64,000 bases of DNA from positions 124,001-188,000 of the forward strand of contig ONLY01000001.1 in NCBI GenBank assembly GCA_900318775.1. Direction: 5' to 3'. How positions within the stretch are numbered: the stretch's first letter is position 1; every line of letters starts with the position of its first letter. The position numbers and the translations under genes were made by a program. This document shows, piece after piece, positions 44,239 to 52,093 of the stretch. The DNA comes from an uncultured Prevotellaceae bacterium (GTDB lineage Bacteria > Bacteroidota > Bacteroidia > Bacteroidales > Bacteroidaceae). The notes below the pieces were generated by a model, which had not been told where the DNA came from, did no database searches, and saw nothing but the letters and a program-made list of their open reading frames with translations.

Positions 44239-45096
44239 ATGAAGCGAGGATGTGTTCTGCTCTTTTTGATGGTTTTCGTGTTCTTGTGCGGCTCAGCTCA
44301 AGAACAGACTTTCCCTTTGCCTGACGTGCCAGACTCGTTGCAGCGACAGGAGCAGCGGCTTGCCTATGTGCTTGACCACTACTGGAACCACTACCGGTGG
44401 AGCGATGCCACACAAGAGAACTTGCTGCTGGGTGAACAGGGATTAGTCGATTTCCTTAACCTGATGCAGTATGCTGATTCGTTGCTGGCCGACCGCTGTG
44501 CAGCTTCTTTCGTGCAGCAGGCTTTTGCTACCGTCGAACTTGGGAAACACTATGACGGGCTCCTGGAGCACTATCTCTACAACCAGCATTCTCCATTGCG
44601 CAACGACCTTACCTATGCTCATCTGCTTCGTCACCTGTCGGCAGTTGACGCCCCCATCTCGGCATCCGACAGACAGCGTTATCGTGTCCGCCTCATAAAT
44701 GTGGAGAAGAATCAAGTGGGTTCCGTTGCTGCAGATTTCCGTTTCCGCGACACCGATGGTCGCCAGCGGCGTCTTCATGAAATAGATGCTCCGCTGACGT
44801 TGCTGATGTTTACCGACCCGGAATGCGCAACGTGCCAATCGGCGGAAGAACAAATGAAGCACGAGCCGTTGTTTCACGATTCGTTCCTCAAGATGGTCCG
44901 CGTGTTGCCTTATGACGATTCAAAGCTGAAGACAGAGGGGGCTTCGGCTCGGGATATCGGCAACCGTTATTTCGTCCCCGTCACTCCTGCTTTCTATCTG
45001 CTGGATGCCAGTAAGCGTGTCCTGCTCAAGAATGCCACGTTTGGACAGACGCTTCAAACGCTTCAGGAGCTGAAGCGTGAAAGGGAAAAGGAGTAA
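44239..45096 (+). CDS. Secreted thioredoxin-like protein with DUF5106-like N-domain
   Basis: 285 residues from MKRGCVLLFLMVFVFLCGSAQ, a signal peptide. Residues 25-140 form a helical region with LAYVLDHYWNHYRWSD and CAASFVQQAFATVELGKHYDGLLEHYLYN, as in DUF5106 proteins of Bacteroidota. Residues 155-285 are a thioredoxin-like fold: VGSVAADFRFRDTDGRQRRLHEI, LTLLMFTDPECATCQSAEE with a CxxC pair, the Pro strand RYFVPVTPAFYLLD. It should act in the periplasm as a disulfide oxidoreductase. It is the last gene of the pilus/giant-protein operon, so it may help fold the Cys-containing giants or pilins; that is inference. Confidence 0.72.
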   Translation: MKRGCVLLFLMVFVFLCGSAQEQTFPLPDVPDSLQRQEQRLAYVLDHYWNHYRWSDATQENLLLGEQGLVDFLNLMQYADSLLADRCAASFVQQAFATVELGKHYDGLLEHYLYNQHSPLRNDLTYAHLLRHLSAVDAPISASDRQRYRVRLINVEKNQVGSVAADFRFRDTDGRQRRLHEIDAPLTLLMFTDPECATCQSAEEQMKHEPLFHDSFLKMVRVLPYDDSKLKTEGASARDIGNRYFVPVTPAFYLLDASKRVLLKNATFGQTLQTLQELKREREKE

Positions 45097-45132
45097 GGAA
45101 GTCGTCTTTCCTCTCTTGCCCTTTTTTCTTCT

Positions 45133-45230
45133 CTTCCATACCTCTAAAAACGGTCTGAGTCACACCGAGGGTGCCGGTGTGACTCAGACCGAGGTAGGCG
45201 GTGTGACTCACACCGCTTTTGGAGTGCAAG
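45133..45230. repeat. Palindromic intergenic repeat, copy C (three 17-bp units)
   Basis: Units lie at 45151-45167 (CGGTCTGAGTCACACCG), 45175-45191 (CGGTGTGACTCAGACCG) and 45199-45215 (CGGTGTGACTCACACCG), with 7-base spacers AGGGTGC and AGGTAGG. Arms are CTTCCATACCTCTAAAAA on the left and CTTTTGGAGTGCAAG on the right. It lies between two convergent genes, with A-rich and T-rich inner flanks, so a bidirectional terminator is plausible. It is in the same orientation as copy B, at the other end of the pilus operon. Confidence 0.85.
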
Positions 45231-45247
45231 GCGCACCGCAGATGGGG

Positions 45248-47314
45248 CTATTGCTTAAACCTTACTTTAAGACCGACGGTGAGCATTCTGCCAGGATTGT
45301 AGAGGGCGAATTTTCGTGTTGACGAGTCAATGCGATTGTCTGTCTTGTCGAAGATGTTGTCAATGCCGATGCTGGGCTCAAGGAGGGCCCACTTTGTGCA
45401 GTCGAACGTGTGGGTTGTGTTGAAATTCAGCACACCATAGCCTGGGGCGTCCTCATAGGTGCCAGTGTAGTATGTCTTTGACTGGAAGCGTCCGTTGAGA
45501 TTAGCGTTGAGCGCATATAGTCCCCATGCATGATGGTAGTTGAGCGCCACAGTGGCGGTGTTGCGGATGCTGCGCTCCAGCGTGCTCCATTCACCGTCAC
45601 TCTTGGTACGAGCGTAGGTGTAGGCATAGTTGGCTGAGAGATTGAATCCAGGGAAAAGATTGGCTGACAGGTTGACCTGCACGCCCTTTACGTCGCCCTT
45701 GTCGCTATTGCGATAGAGTGAATAGCGTTCCAGTTTCTCGGCTTCCTCTGGTTTCATCTCTGGGAATTCACCTTGCAGACGGTTGAGTTCGGCCTCTTCC
45801 ACTGGCACTTCTTGACGTACCACCATGTCGTTGATACGGTTCATGTAGCCTGTGACGCTGAACACTAGCACATCGGTGTGGTATTCGGCGTTAAGGGCGA
45901 AGTAGTTACTCTTCTCTGGCTTCAGCGCCTGGTTTCCGAAGATGATTTGTGGTTTGCCGCGATTGACAGAGTAATAGTGGTAGTAGAGCTCATCCAATCC
46001 TGGTGCACGGAATCCCGCAGAGTAGGTGGCGCGGAAGTTGAATGCACCGGGCGAGAACATCAGTGTGGCCTTGGGGGTAAGATGGCTGCCAGCTGTCTTG
46101 TGATCGGTGTAGCGAGCGCCTACCGTTGCTGTCAGATTGCGCAGTAGCTTGTGCTCGTGCTGTCCGTAGAGGGCAAATTGGTGCACACGCTCATCGATGT
46201 TGCCCGAGGTAGCGTCGAGCTGGTCAGTGCGCCAGTTGGCTCCCACAATGGTTGTTGAGTTCTTCATCAGTCCGAAGATGCCTTTGAGGTCACCCTCGTA
46301 GGCATGCTGCTTTTTAGACCGCACGAAGTCGCCCACCTTGTTGCTCTTAGTGGCTACATCGTACTCCTTGCCGTAGCTGAAGCGGTCGGAGGTGAAGGTG
46401 GCCTGTAGGGAGTTCTTCTGCGTGAACTTGTAGATGCCGCCCACATTCCAGCGCAGTCCCTTATACCGCATCTCGTAGTCGGAGCCCCCCTTGATGTCGG
46501 TGCGTGAGTTGGGACGGTCGGTCATCTTGTAGGAATAGTCGAAACCTGCGTTGAAGGCCAACTTGGCATTAGGAGAGAAGGTGAACTTCTGTCCCAGGAT
46601 GTTGGAATGGTAGCCAGTAAACAGGGGAGCAATGCTTGGTTCAGTTTCAGTAGTGGAGCCCTTCTTGTATTCCAGCCCGTTGATGCGGTAGCTGTCAGCG
46701 CGGTCGTGAGTGAAAGAGGTGTAGCTGCCGAAACCATGGGTGAAAATGTCGAGCGTGACGGCTTCTGTCAGTTGTCCTTTTCCCGATACGCGTGTGTCAC
46801 TTCCCACGCTAATCAGCTGCTGGGTGGGTTGGTCTGTGATGATGTTGATAACTCCGGCAATGGCGTCGCTTCCATAGAGTGACGATGCCGCTCCGTCCAG
46901 CACCTCAATGCGCTTGATGCGGGAGAAGTTGATGCGGTTCAAATCTACATTATTTGAGATGTCACCTGAAAGCCGCTGGCCATTCACAAGGATGAGGATA
47001 TACTTGTTGCCCAGTCCATTCATTCGAAGGAAGGTGCCCATAGAGTTGGGAGCCATTGACACCTGCGGCATCATGCGGGTGATGGCAGCGTCTAAGGTAT
47101 TGATGCCCTGTTCGTGCATCTCTTGTGCTGAGAGTACGCGCACGGGAGTGGCCGTAGATTTCAGTCTCTGATGGTGGCCTGAACCTGTCACCACGATGGG
47201 GTTGAGGTTGTAGGTTCGCTCAGTGGCAGTGCTGTCGCGGTGCTCCATGCGGTGCACTTGCGCAAAAGCAGCGCTCCCGCATGAGAGCGCTGCTAAGATG
47301 AATATTTTCTTCAT
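45248..47314 (-). CDS. TonB-dependent receptor, third gene of the riboswitch operon
   Basis: 688 residues. Signal peptide to AAFAQ. The plug has LNPIVVTGSGHHQRLKSTATPVRVLSAQEM as TonB-box region and start, and IKRIEVLDGAASSLYGSDAIAGVINIITD at the end. The barrel contains SAGFRAPGLDELYYHYYSV and ends in LTVGLKVRFKQ with the usual terminal aromatic. BtuB-like receptors import cobalamin or other corrinoids. Here the B12 riboswitch far upstream and the cbiK gene 19 bases upstream support a corrinoid, tetrapyrrole or cobalt-complex substrate. It is distinct from the receptor at 48412-50541, so the operon may serve two ligands. Confidence 0.82.
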   Translation of the reverse strand: MKKIFILAALSCGSAAFAQVHRMEHRDSTATERTYNLNPIVVTGSGHHQRLKSTATPVRVLSAQEMHEQGINTLDAAITRMMPQVSMAPNSMGTFLRMNGLGNKYILILVNGQRLSGDISNNVDLNRINFSRIKRIEVLDGAASSLYGSDAIAGVINIITDQPTQQLISVGSDTRVSGKGQLTEAVTLDIFTHGFGSYTSFTHDRADSYRINGLEYKKGSTTETEPSIAPLFTGYHSNILGQKFTFSPNAKLAFNAGFDYSYKMTDRPNSRTDIKGGSDYEMRYKGLRWNVGGIYKFTQKNSLQATFTSDRFSYGKEYDVATKSNKVGDFVRSKKQHAYEGDLKGIFGLMKNSTTIVGANWRTDQLDATSGNIDERVHQFALYGQHEHKLLRNLTATVGARYTDHKTAGSHLTPKATLMFSPGAFNFRATYSAGFRAPGLDELYYHYYSVNRGKPQIIFGNQALKPEKSNYFALNAEYHTDVLVFSVTGYMNRINDMVVRQEVPVEEAELNRLQGEFPEMKPEEAEKLERYSLYRNSDKGDVKGVQVNLSANLFPGFNLSANYAYTYARTKSDGEWSTLERSIRNTATVALNYHHAWGLYALNANLNGRFQSKTYYTGTYEDAPGYGVLNFNTTHTFDCTKWALLEPSIGIDNIFDKTDNRIDSSTRKFALYNPGRMLTVGLKVRFKQ

Positions 47315-47333
47315 GAATTAGAATGGAAGTGTT

Positions 47334-48425
47334 TTATTCTTCAGGATACTTTGAGTGATAGTAGTCAACAACTTCTGCGTCCTCTGTGTGCTGGATGTAG
47401 ATGCTGCGGATGTTGTCGTACTCGAGCAGGCCATGTACGAGACCTGCTTCACCGTCGGTGTAGTCAATCTCATCGATGTCGTAGCCTGAATGCTCGAAGT
47501 ACTTCTTCCAGCTGGTGTCTTCTACCTCACCGTCTTCATTCTCCTTGAAGCCATTGTCCCATGCGTCGTCGTTACCGGCCATGTCATTGTGGGCGTGGTC
47601 ACCGGCGATGGACATGAGTGGAGCGCAGAATACGCTGCCGGAATAGATACCTTGGTTTTGCATGCGCTCGAGTACTTGTACCTTGAAGTTTTCTTTCATG
47701 TCAACAGTACCTACGAAGTAGTTGGTGTTGATAGCCTGCAGAGCAGTTTCCAACTGGCTGTAACGAATGTTGGCCTTGAAGGTGTCGTATTCGTCAGGGT
47801 TACCGTGACCCATGAAGAGCATAGCGCCTTCGCTGACGTAGTCTTTGAAGTTTGCGTGCAGAGCATCAGCCAGAATAGCGGCATCATCCTCTGTGTACAT
47901 GAGTGGCATACCCAGCTTCAGGGTTACCTCAGACATGTACTTGTCGTCGAGGTCACCGTTAGAGTTGTTGCCAAAGTCCTTCATGGCATTCACTACGCGG
48001 CTGAACTCCTCACCAGGAATCACCTGCATAGACTGCACGATGATTTCGCTGTACTTCACGCGGCCGAAGGCCTCAAGCCAGTACTTAGGCTCGTAGAAGT
48101 TGCGTTTTGCAGTGTTCTCGCCAGCGGCAGCACGGTTGATGCAGATGGCAGAAGAGAATGAGAGATACACGTCATAGTCGGGGAACTTAGCCTTGTACTC
48201 CTTGACGGTGTTGTCGAAGGCATCGTAGGCCTGCTGCCAAGTAGAGCCGAATGCAACAAGCAGAATGGCCTTGTCGCTCTTCTTCTGTTTTTTCACGGTA
48301 GCGTCAACAGCGCGCTGGTAACGTTCCATGTTTGAAAGATTGTCGTCGTCATCGCTGCATGCTGTGAAGCTCACAGCTGTCATGAGGGCTACTGCTGCCA
48401 TCATGAGAAACTTAATTGTCTTCAT
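47334..48425 (-). CDS. cbiK: CbiK, sirohydrochlorin cobaltochelatase (exported lipoprotein form)
   Basis: 363 residues from MKTIKFLMMAAVALMTAV. The frame is open further upstream but overlaps the receptor gene. It has a signal peptide and lipobox SFTAC (Cys23) followed by DDDD. The chelatase body starts KAILLVAFGSTWQQAYDAFDNTV around 52-74. The metal-site histidines are visible in LFMGHGNPDE (His207) and MSIAGDHAHNDMAG (His277, His279), matching the two active-site histidines of CbiK. The family inserts cobalt into sirohydrochlorin, the first committed step of the anaerobic route. Exported CbiK is known in Desulfovibrio, so location outside the cytoplasm has precedent but leaves open how it meets its substrate. 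It overlaps the upstream receptor by 14 bases and lies between two TonB receptors. Confidence 0.9.
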   Translation of the reverse strand: MKTIKFLMMAAVALMTAVSFTACSDDDDNLSNMERYQRAVDATVKKQKKSDKAILLVAFGSTWQQAYDAFDNTVKEYKAKFPDYDVYLSFSSAICINRAAAGENTAKRNFYEPKYWLEAFGRVKYSEIIVQSMQVIPGEEFSRVVNAMKDFGNNSNGDLDDKYMSEVTLKLGMPLMYTEDDAAILADALHANFKDYVSEGAMLFMGHGNPDEYDTFKANIRYSQLETALQAINTNYFVGTVDMKENFKVQVLERMQNQGIYSGSVFCAPLMSIAGDHAHNDMAGNDDAWDNGFKENEDGEVEDTSWKKYFEHSGYDIDEIDYTDGEAGLVHGLLEYDNIRSIYIQHTEDAEVVDYYHSKYPEE

Positions 48426-50541
48426 AATTGGTTTGATTAATTGGGTTGGACTTATATTTGTTGATAAGTTTTTTGCCTTGATTGAAACGGATGGACAGTG
48501 TAGCGTAGAAGGTGGTGCCGGGTGTGGTGGTGCCGAGGTGCAAGCCGTGTGGCGTGCGGTCCACATAGTTGAAGATGTTGTCTACACCGGCTTCTACTTT
48601 ATAGTTTATGTGGCGGTTATTGCCCAGCGTGTGGGTGGTGGAGATGCGCCATAGGCAGAATCCTTTTCCATCGCCATCCACTTGATAGTAGCGCTTGCTG
48701 GACATGCGCCCATAGAGGCCAATGCCTAACTGATAGGTGGGAACGAAGCGGTGTTCCCATGAGGCGAACAGGTTGCCCTTATGATAAGCCATGCCGTCAA
48801 TGACTACACGTGCCAGGCGGTCGTGGTTGGAGTCATACACGTGAGCTTTTGTGTCGAGGTAACTGTAGCCGATGCCTCCAGCCCATTCTTTATGGGTGTA
48901 GCGCAGACTCACATCAGCACCGCATGTGCGGGCGTCTTCCATGTTTCTGTATTGGCGCACCTTGCTGAGCATCTCGCCGTATTGCTGACGGTAGATCTCA
49001 GGTGCATTTGTACGTGGGATGGTGGCCAGCGCAATCATATTCTCTACCTTGTTGTAGTAGCCGGATACGGTTACGTTGAAGCCCTTGTAGCTCCATTCAC
49101 CGCTCAGCGAGAAGTAGTTGGAGGTCTGTGCCTTCAGGTCTTTGTTGCCCAAGTACATGATGACAGAGTTCATCTCGCGGATGTAACGGTAGTTCATCTC
49201 TTTTAGCGATGGCGATTTGAAACCTTGGCTCCATGTGGCACGCAGTCTGACATCGCCCATGCTTACCATGGCTGACACTTTAGGAGTCAGTTTCCACCCG
49301 AAACCTTCGTTTCGGTTCAGTCGAAGCCCGCCAGTGAATTGTAGCCATTGGAGCATGTTCCATTCGTCTTGTACATACAGAGCTTCTGTGTTGTCGTTTG
49401 CTGTTCTTTCTTCCAAACTTGTGGGCGCTTTCAAGTAGTCGTAGCGCATTTCAATACCAGCGCTCAGTCGTTGTTCGAAAGGCAGTGAGAACACACCCTT
49501 CAAGTGCGCCATTGTGCGTTCTTGGTTGCTTTGTAGCAGTTTCTGTCCTGCAAAGTAGGGAAAGTCGAGAATGAGTTTTCCGTCTGCATCGTAACCTTCA
49601 GCCAATGTAGTGGAGGTGAACGAGTGGTAGTAGGCGTGTTTGTTCCAATCGACATCAAGTGTGATAACATCTCCGGCAGGGGTCTTCCATTGTCCGCCTA
49701 TTGCTGCTGACGCATTGCGGTAGGTAAGGTCGAATGTCTTCACGTCATACTTGGGGTATTTGCCTTTGGGGCGGTAGATGCCTTTGCCATAGATGGAGCC
49801 GCTAGCGTAGAACTCCCACTGCTTGGAGGGAGTGAATGTCAGTTGCTCAGACACTTGCCAGCTGGTGTGTTCATTCACTGTCTTGTTGCGTGAATCGGTG
49901 ATGGGAGCCGTGCTGCTGGGCGTTGACTCTCGACCGGTGTTCTGCCACCCGTCGCTATGTTGCAGCTGGAAGTTGGTGTAGCTCTTCCACTTTCCCCATG
50001 CCAGCGCCACGCCATTGTGCTGGCGCACATCGTTGTAGGTGCCGTATCGGGTAGTGTTTTCTGCCATAAAGCCTTCGTTGTGCTTCTTCGTGATGATGTT
50101 GACCACACCGGCGATGGCATCGCTTCCATAGAGTGCTGACGAGGCGCCCTTCACAATCTCAATCTTCTCAATGTTGTGCGGGTCAATGAGAGAGAGGTCG
50201 TTCTCTCCTCCTACATCGCCATGTATGCGCTTGCCGTCAATAAGTATAAGAATGTAGTTGTTGCCTAGGCCGTTCATCTGCATCTGACTACCCATGTCTC
50301 CTTCGTTGAAGGCAAACGAGGACGTTAAGCCAGACAAAATGTCGGCCACGGAACTGCCCGAGAAATTGCGTAGCATTTGCCGGGATATGACTTCAGTCTG
50401 CACAGGAGCATCCTTCAACAGGTGCTGTGTGCCAGTACCTGTTACTACTACTTCCTGCAGAGAGTCGCTCCGCACGATGTCTTGTGCCATCACTATTTGG
50501 ATGAGGCACATCAGTCCCCATCCAAGAAACCATCTCTTCAT
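48412..50541 (-). CDS. btuB: TonB-dependent corrinoid receptor (BtuB-like), riboswitch controlled
   Basis: 709 residues. Signal peptide to IVMAQ. Plug: LQEVVVTGTGTQHLLKDAPVQTEVISRQML, then MQMNGLGNNYILILIDGKRIHGDVGGENDLSLID and IEKIEIVKGASSALYGSDAIAGVVNIITKK. The barrel includes WSQGFKSPSLKEMNYRYIREMNSVIMYLGNKDLKAQTSNYF. The barrel seems to finish at TFYATLSIRFNQ, but the frame runs on for about 21 polar residues (GKKLINKYKSNPINQTNYEDN) across the cbiK start. That tail is unusual because such barrels normally end on the last aromatic strand. A cobalamin riboswitch lies in its leader, so the ligand is very likely cobalamin or another corrinoid. Confidence 0.88.
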   Translation of the reverse strand: MKRWFLGWGLMCLIQIVMAQDIVRSDSLQEVVVTGTGTQHLLKDAPVQTEVISRQMLRNFSGSSVADILSGLTSSFAFNEGDMGSQMQMNGLGNNYILILIDGKRIHGDVGGENDLSLIDPHNIEKIEIVKGASSALYGSDAIAGVVNIITKKHNEGFMAENTTRYGTYNDVRQHNGVALAWGKWKSYTNFQLQHSDGWQNTGRESTPSSTAPITDSRNKTVNEHTSWQVSEQLTFTPSKQWEFYASGSIYGKGIYRPKGKYPKYDVKTFDLTYRNASAAIGGQWKTPAGDVITLDVDWNKHAYYHSFTSTTLAEGYDADGKLILDFPYFAGQKLLQSNQERTMAHLKGVFSLPFEQRLSAGIEMRYDYLKAPTSLEERTANDNTEALYVQDEWNMLQWLQFTGGLRLNRNEGFGWKLTPKVSAMVSMGDVRLRATWSQGFKSPSLKEMNYRYIREMNSVIMYLGNKDLKAQTSNYFSLSGEWSYKGFNVTVSGYYNKVENMIALATIPRTNAPEIYRQQYGEMLSKVRQYRNMEDARTCGADVSLRYTHKEWAGGIGYSYLDTKAHVYDSNHDRLARVVIDGMAYHKGNLFASWEHRFVPTYQLGIGLYGRMSSKRYYQVDGDGKGFCLWRISTTHTLGNNRHINYKVEAGVDNIFNYVDRTPHGLHLGTTTPGTTFYATLSIRFNQGKKLINKYKSNPINQTNYEDN

Positions 50542-50614
50542 TAATCCTGTGTATTGCTGCGTATGTTCCTGTACGCCGATACAAGCTCAGGGGTGCTAGC
50601 CCTATCTTTAAATA

Positions 50615-50803
50615 AGTGTTTGGCAGGTCTTCTGACTTTCCTCCTGTCCACTCGCCTTCCCGATTCCTCAGTGGCTTTTGCTGGTGGATGTTGATATAAG
50701 AGGATTACAGCTGCAGGTACAGCTCCGGAATTGCACCGGATTCCCTTGCATCGGGAACGTCGCTTCCTTTTGGGAAGTTGTTGAGAGCGTTCCAATTACC
50801 AAT
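50615..50803 (-). promoter_or_regulatory. Cobalamin riboswitch
   Basis: Read on the minus strand, the order of conserved blocks is that of a class I cobalamin riboswitch. GGGAATCCGGTGCAATTCCGG comes first (region 50725-50746), then AGCTGTACCTGCAGCTGTAA (region 50705-50724). The kissing-loop partner block follows with GCCACTG (50669-50675) and GGGAAGGCG (50653-50661). Last is the B12 box GTCAGAAGACCTGCC (50622-50636). An extra 5' hairpin (GGAACG...CGTTCC) precedes the core. It ends about 75 bases before the btuB ATG at 50541. The expression platform is probably the hairpin around 50590-50605 or sequestration of the start region. High cobalamin should shut down btuB, cbiK and the second receptor. 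Confidence 0.93.
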
Positions 50804-50809
50804 CTGCGG

Positions 50810-50817
50810 CAAAGGTA
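50810..50817 (-). promoter_or_regulatory. -7 promoter element for the riboswitch operon
   Basis: Minus-strand TACCTTTG lies just upstream of the riboswitch 5' end, as expected for a transcript that begins with the aptamer. A clear -33 TTG was not found. Confidence 0.5.
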
Positions 50818-50861
50818 CAAACTTTTTTAGGATTCATTCATCTTTTTCGGAGTTTTTTTTC

Positions 50862-50869
50862 TACCTTCG
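50862..50869 (+). promoter_or_regulatory. Near-consensus -7 element for the late cobalamin operon
   Basis: TACCTTCG differs from TAnnTTTG at one position and ends 7 bases before the cbiA ATG at 50877, the same spacing as at cobJ. If used, the transcript is nearly leaderless and has no room for a riboswitch on this strand. Confidence 0.4.
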
Positions 50870-50876
50870 CATACTG

Positions 50877-51530
50877 ATGGCACCTTCATTTCTTATAGCA
50901 GCACCAACAAGTGGCTCGGGCAAGACGACTATTGCTCGTGGGCTGATGGCGTTGTTTACACGGAAAGGTAGGGTGGTGCAGCCCTTTAAATGCGGCCCTG
51001 ACTACATTGACACGAAGTTTCATGCAACAGTGTGTGGACGCCCCAGCATTAATCTTGACACCTTTATGGCGTCGAAGGACCATGTGAGGGAACTCTTTGC
51101 CCGCTATGGTGCCGATGCTGATATGTGTATAGTGGAGGGCATGATGGGACTGTTCGATGGCTATGACCGTGACAAAGGCTCGTCTGCTGAGATTGCGAGT
51201 GTGTTGGGCCTGCCCGTAGTGCTGGTGGTGGATGCTAAAAGTGCTGCTTATTCAATAGCGGCATTGCTGTCAGGCTTTCTTCATTTCCGCAAGGATGTCC
51301 GCATTGTTGGTGTTATCTTTAATAAGGTCGGATCAGAACGTCATCAAGAGATGCTTCGTCAAGTATGTACAGATTTATCCATCACTTGCTATGGGTTTCT
51401 CCCGAAACATGCAGAACTGGAACAAGGTTCGCGTTACCTCGGACTGGACTTTTCTGAGGATACAAAAGACGATGCGTTAGTGAAATTATTGGAGGAGAAC
51501 GTGCAATGGGAAAAACTGTTAAAGTTGTGA
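50877..51530 (+). CDS. cbiA: CbiA N-terminal half: cobyrinic acid a,c-diamide synthase ATPase domain
   Basis: 217 residues from MAPSFLIAAPTSGSGKTT; the frame is open upstream but this start is the family's. The P-loop (APTSGSGKT, residues 9-17), QPFKCGPDYIDTKFH around 39-53 and MCIVEGMMGLFDGYD around 83-97 define the MinD-like ATP-binding domain of CbiA, which amidates the a and c side chains of cobyrinate. A normal CbiA is about 430-460 residues with a C-terminal glutaminase domain. Here the frame stops at 51528-51530 and the glutaminase continues in the -1 frame (51506-52093). Adding one A to the A5 run at 51511-51515 would rejoin both frames at a natural junction (VQWEKTVKVVMARNG). It is therefore either a frameshift or a split gene. 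Confidence 0.85.
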   Translation: MAPSFLIAAPTSGSGKTTIARGLMALFTRKGRVVQPFKCGPDYIDTKFHATVCGRPSINLDTFMASKDHVRELFARYGADADMCIVEGMMGLFDGYDRDKGSSAEIASVLGLPVVLVVDAKSAAYSIAALLSGFLHFRKDVRIVGVIFNKVGSERHQEMLRQVCTDLSITCYGFLPKHAELEQGSRYLGLDFSEDTKDDALVKLLEENVQWEKLLKL

Positions 51531-52093
51531 TGGCAAGGAATGGCGAGTCGTTCTCTTTCTATTATCATGAAACGATTGATCAATGGGCGCGCGAGGGGAA
51601 AAGCGTGACGTTCTTTGACCCCGAGAAGGATGTTCCGGACTTGAGCGATTGCGACTTGCTCTACTTGCCTGGAGGCTATCCTGAAAAGCATTTGGACGCT
51701 CTTGTGGGGGCTGAACAGACACGGCAGGCTATCCGCAGCTATGCGGAACGTGGCGGACGTGTTGTGGCTGAGTGTGGCGGGATGATGTATCTGTGTCAAA
51801 GCATCTTGACTGATGAGGGCGAATCTCCGATGTGCGGTGTTCTGCCATATCGTGTCACAGCGCGGAAGAAGGACCGTAAGCTCTCGCTGGGCTATCGGAG
51901 TTTTGTCCTTGGTGGGGTAGAGTGTCGGGGGCATGAGTTCCACTACACCCAGTTTCTTGGCGATGTACCCCCGTCTGTCGTGCAAGTCTATAACGCTAAA
52001 GGAGAACCAGTTTCCACACCGGTGTTCAAGTACAAGCAAGTGTTGGCAAGCTATACACATATATATAACATAGGAGATATAGCAGGTATATGA
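51506..52093 (+). CDS. cbiA: CbiA C-terminal half: glutamine amidotransferase domain in a separate frame
   Basis: 195 residues. VKVVMARNGESFSFYYHETIDQW at the start is the normal inter-domain junction of CbiA. The class I glutaminase has the nucleophile Cys90 in VAECGGMMYL and a His in RGHEFHYTQF. The ATG at 51506 lies inside the upstream half, giving a 25-base overlap, so independent coupled translation is possible. Both halves are undamaged elsewhere, arguing against old decay. The gene overlaps cbiP by ATGA (52090-52093). The intact protein would amidate cobyrinate with glutamine-derived ammonia. Confidence 0.82.
   Translation: MGKTVKVVMARNGESFSFYYHETIDQWAREGKSVTFFDPEKDVPDLSDCDLLYLPGGYPEKHLDALVGAEQTRQAIRSYAERGGRVVAECGGMMYLCQSILTDEGESPMCGVLPYRVTARKKDRKLSLGYRSFVLGGVECRGHEFHYTQFLGDVPPSVVQVYNAKGEPVSTPVFKYKQVLASYTHIYNIGDIAGI

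Noticed and set aside
51500..51530. Programmed -1 frameshift in cbiA
   Set aside because: The C-terminal half is in the -1 frame, but the codons at the A5 run (TGG GAA AAA CTG) do not form a good X-XXY-YYZ slippery site. A plain indel or a coupled restart explains it as well.
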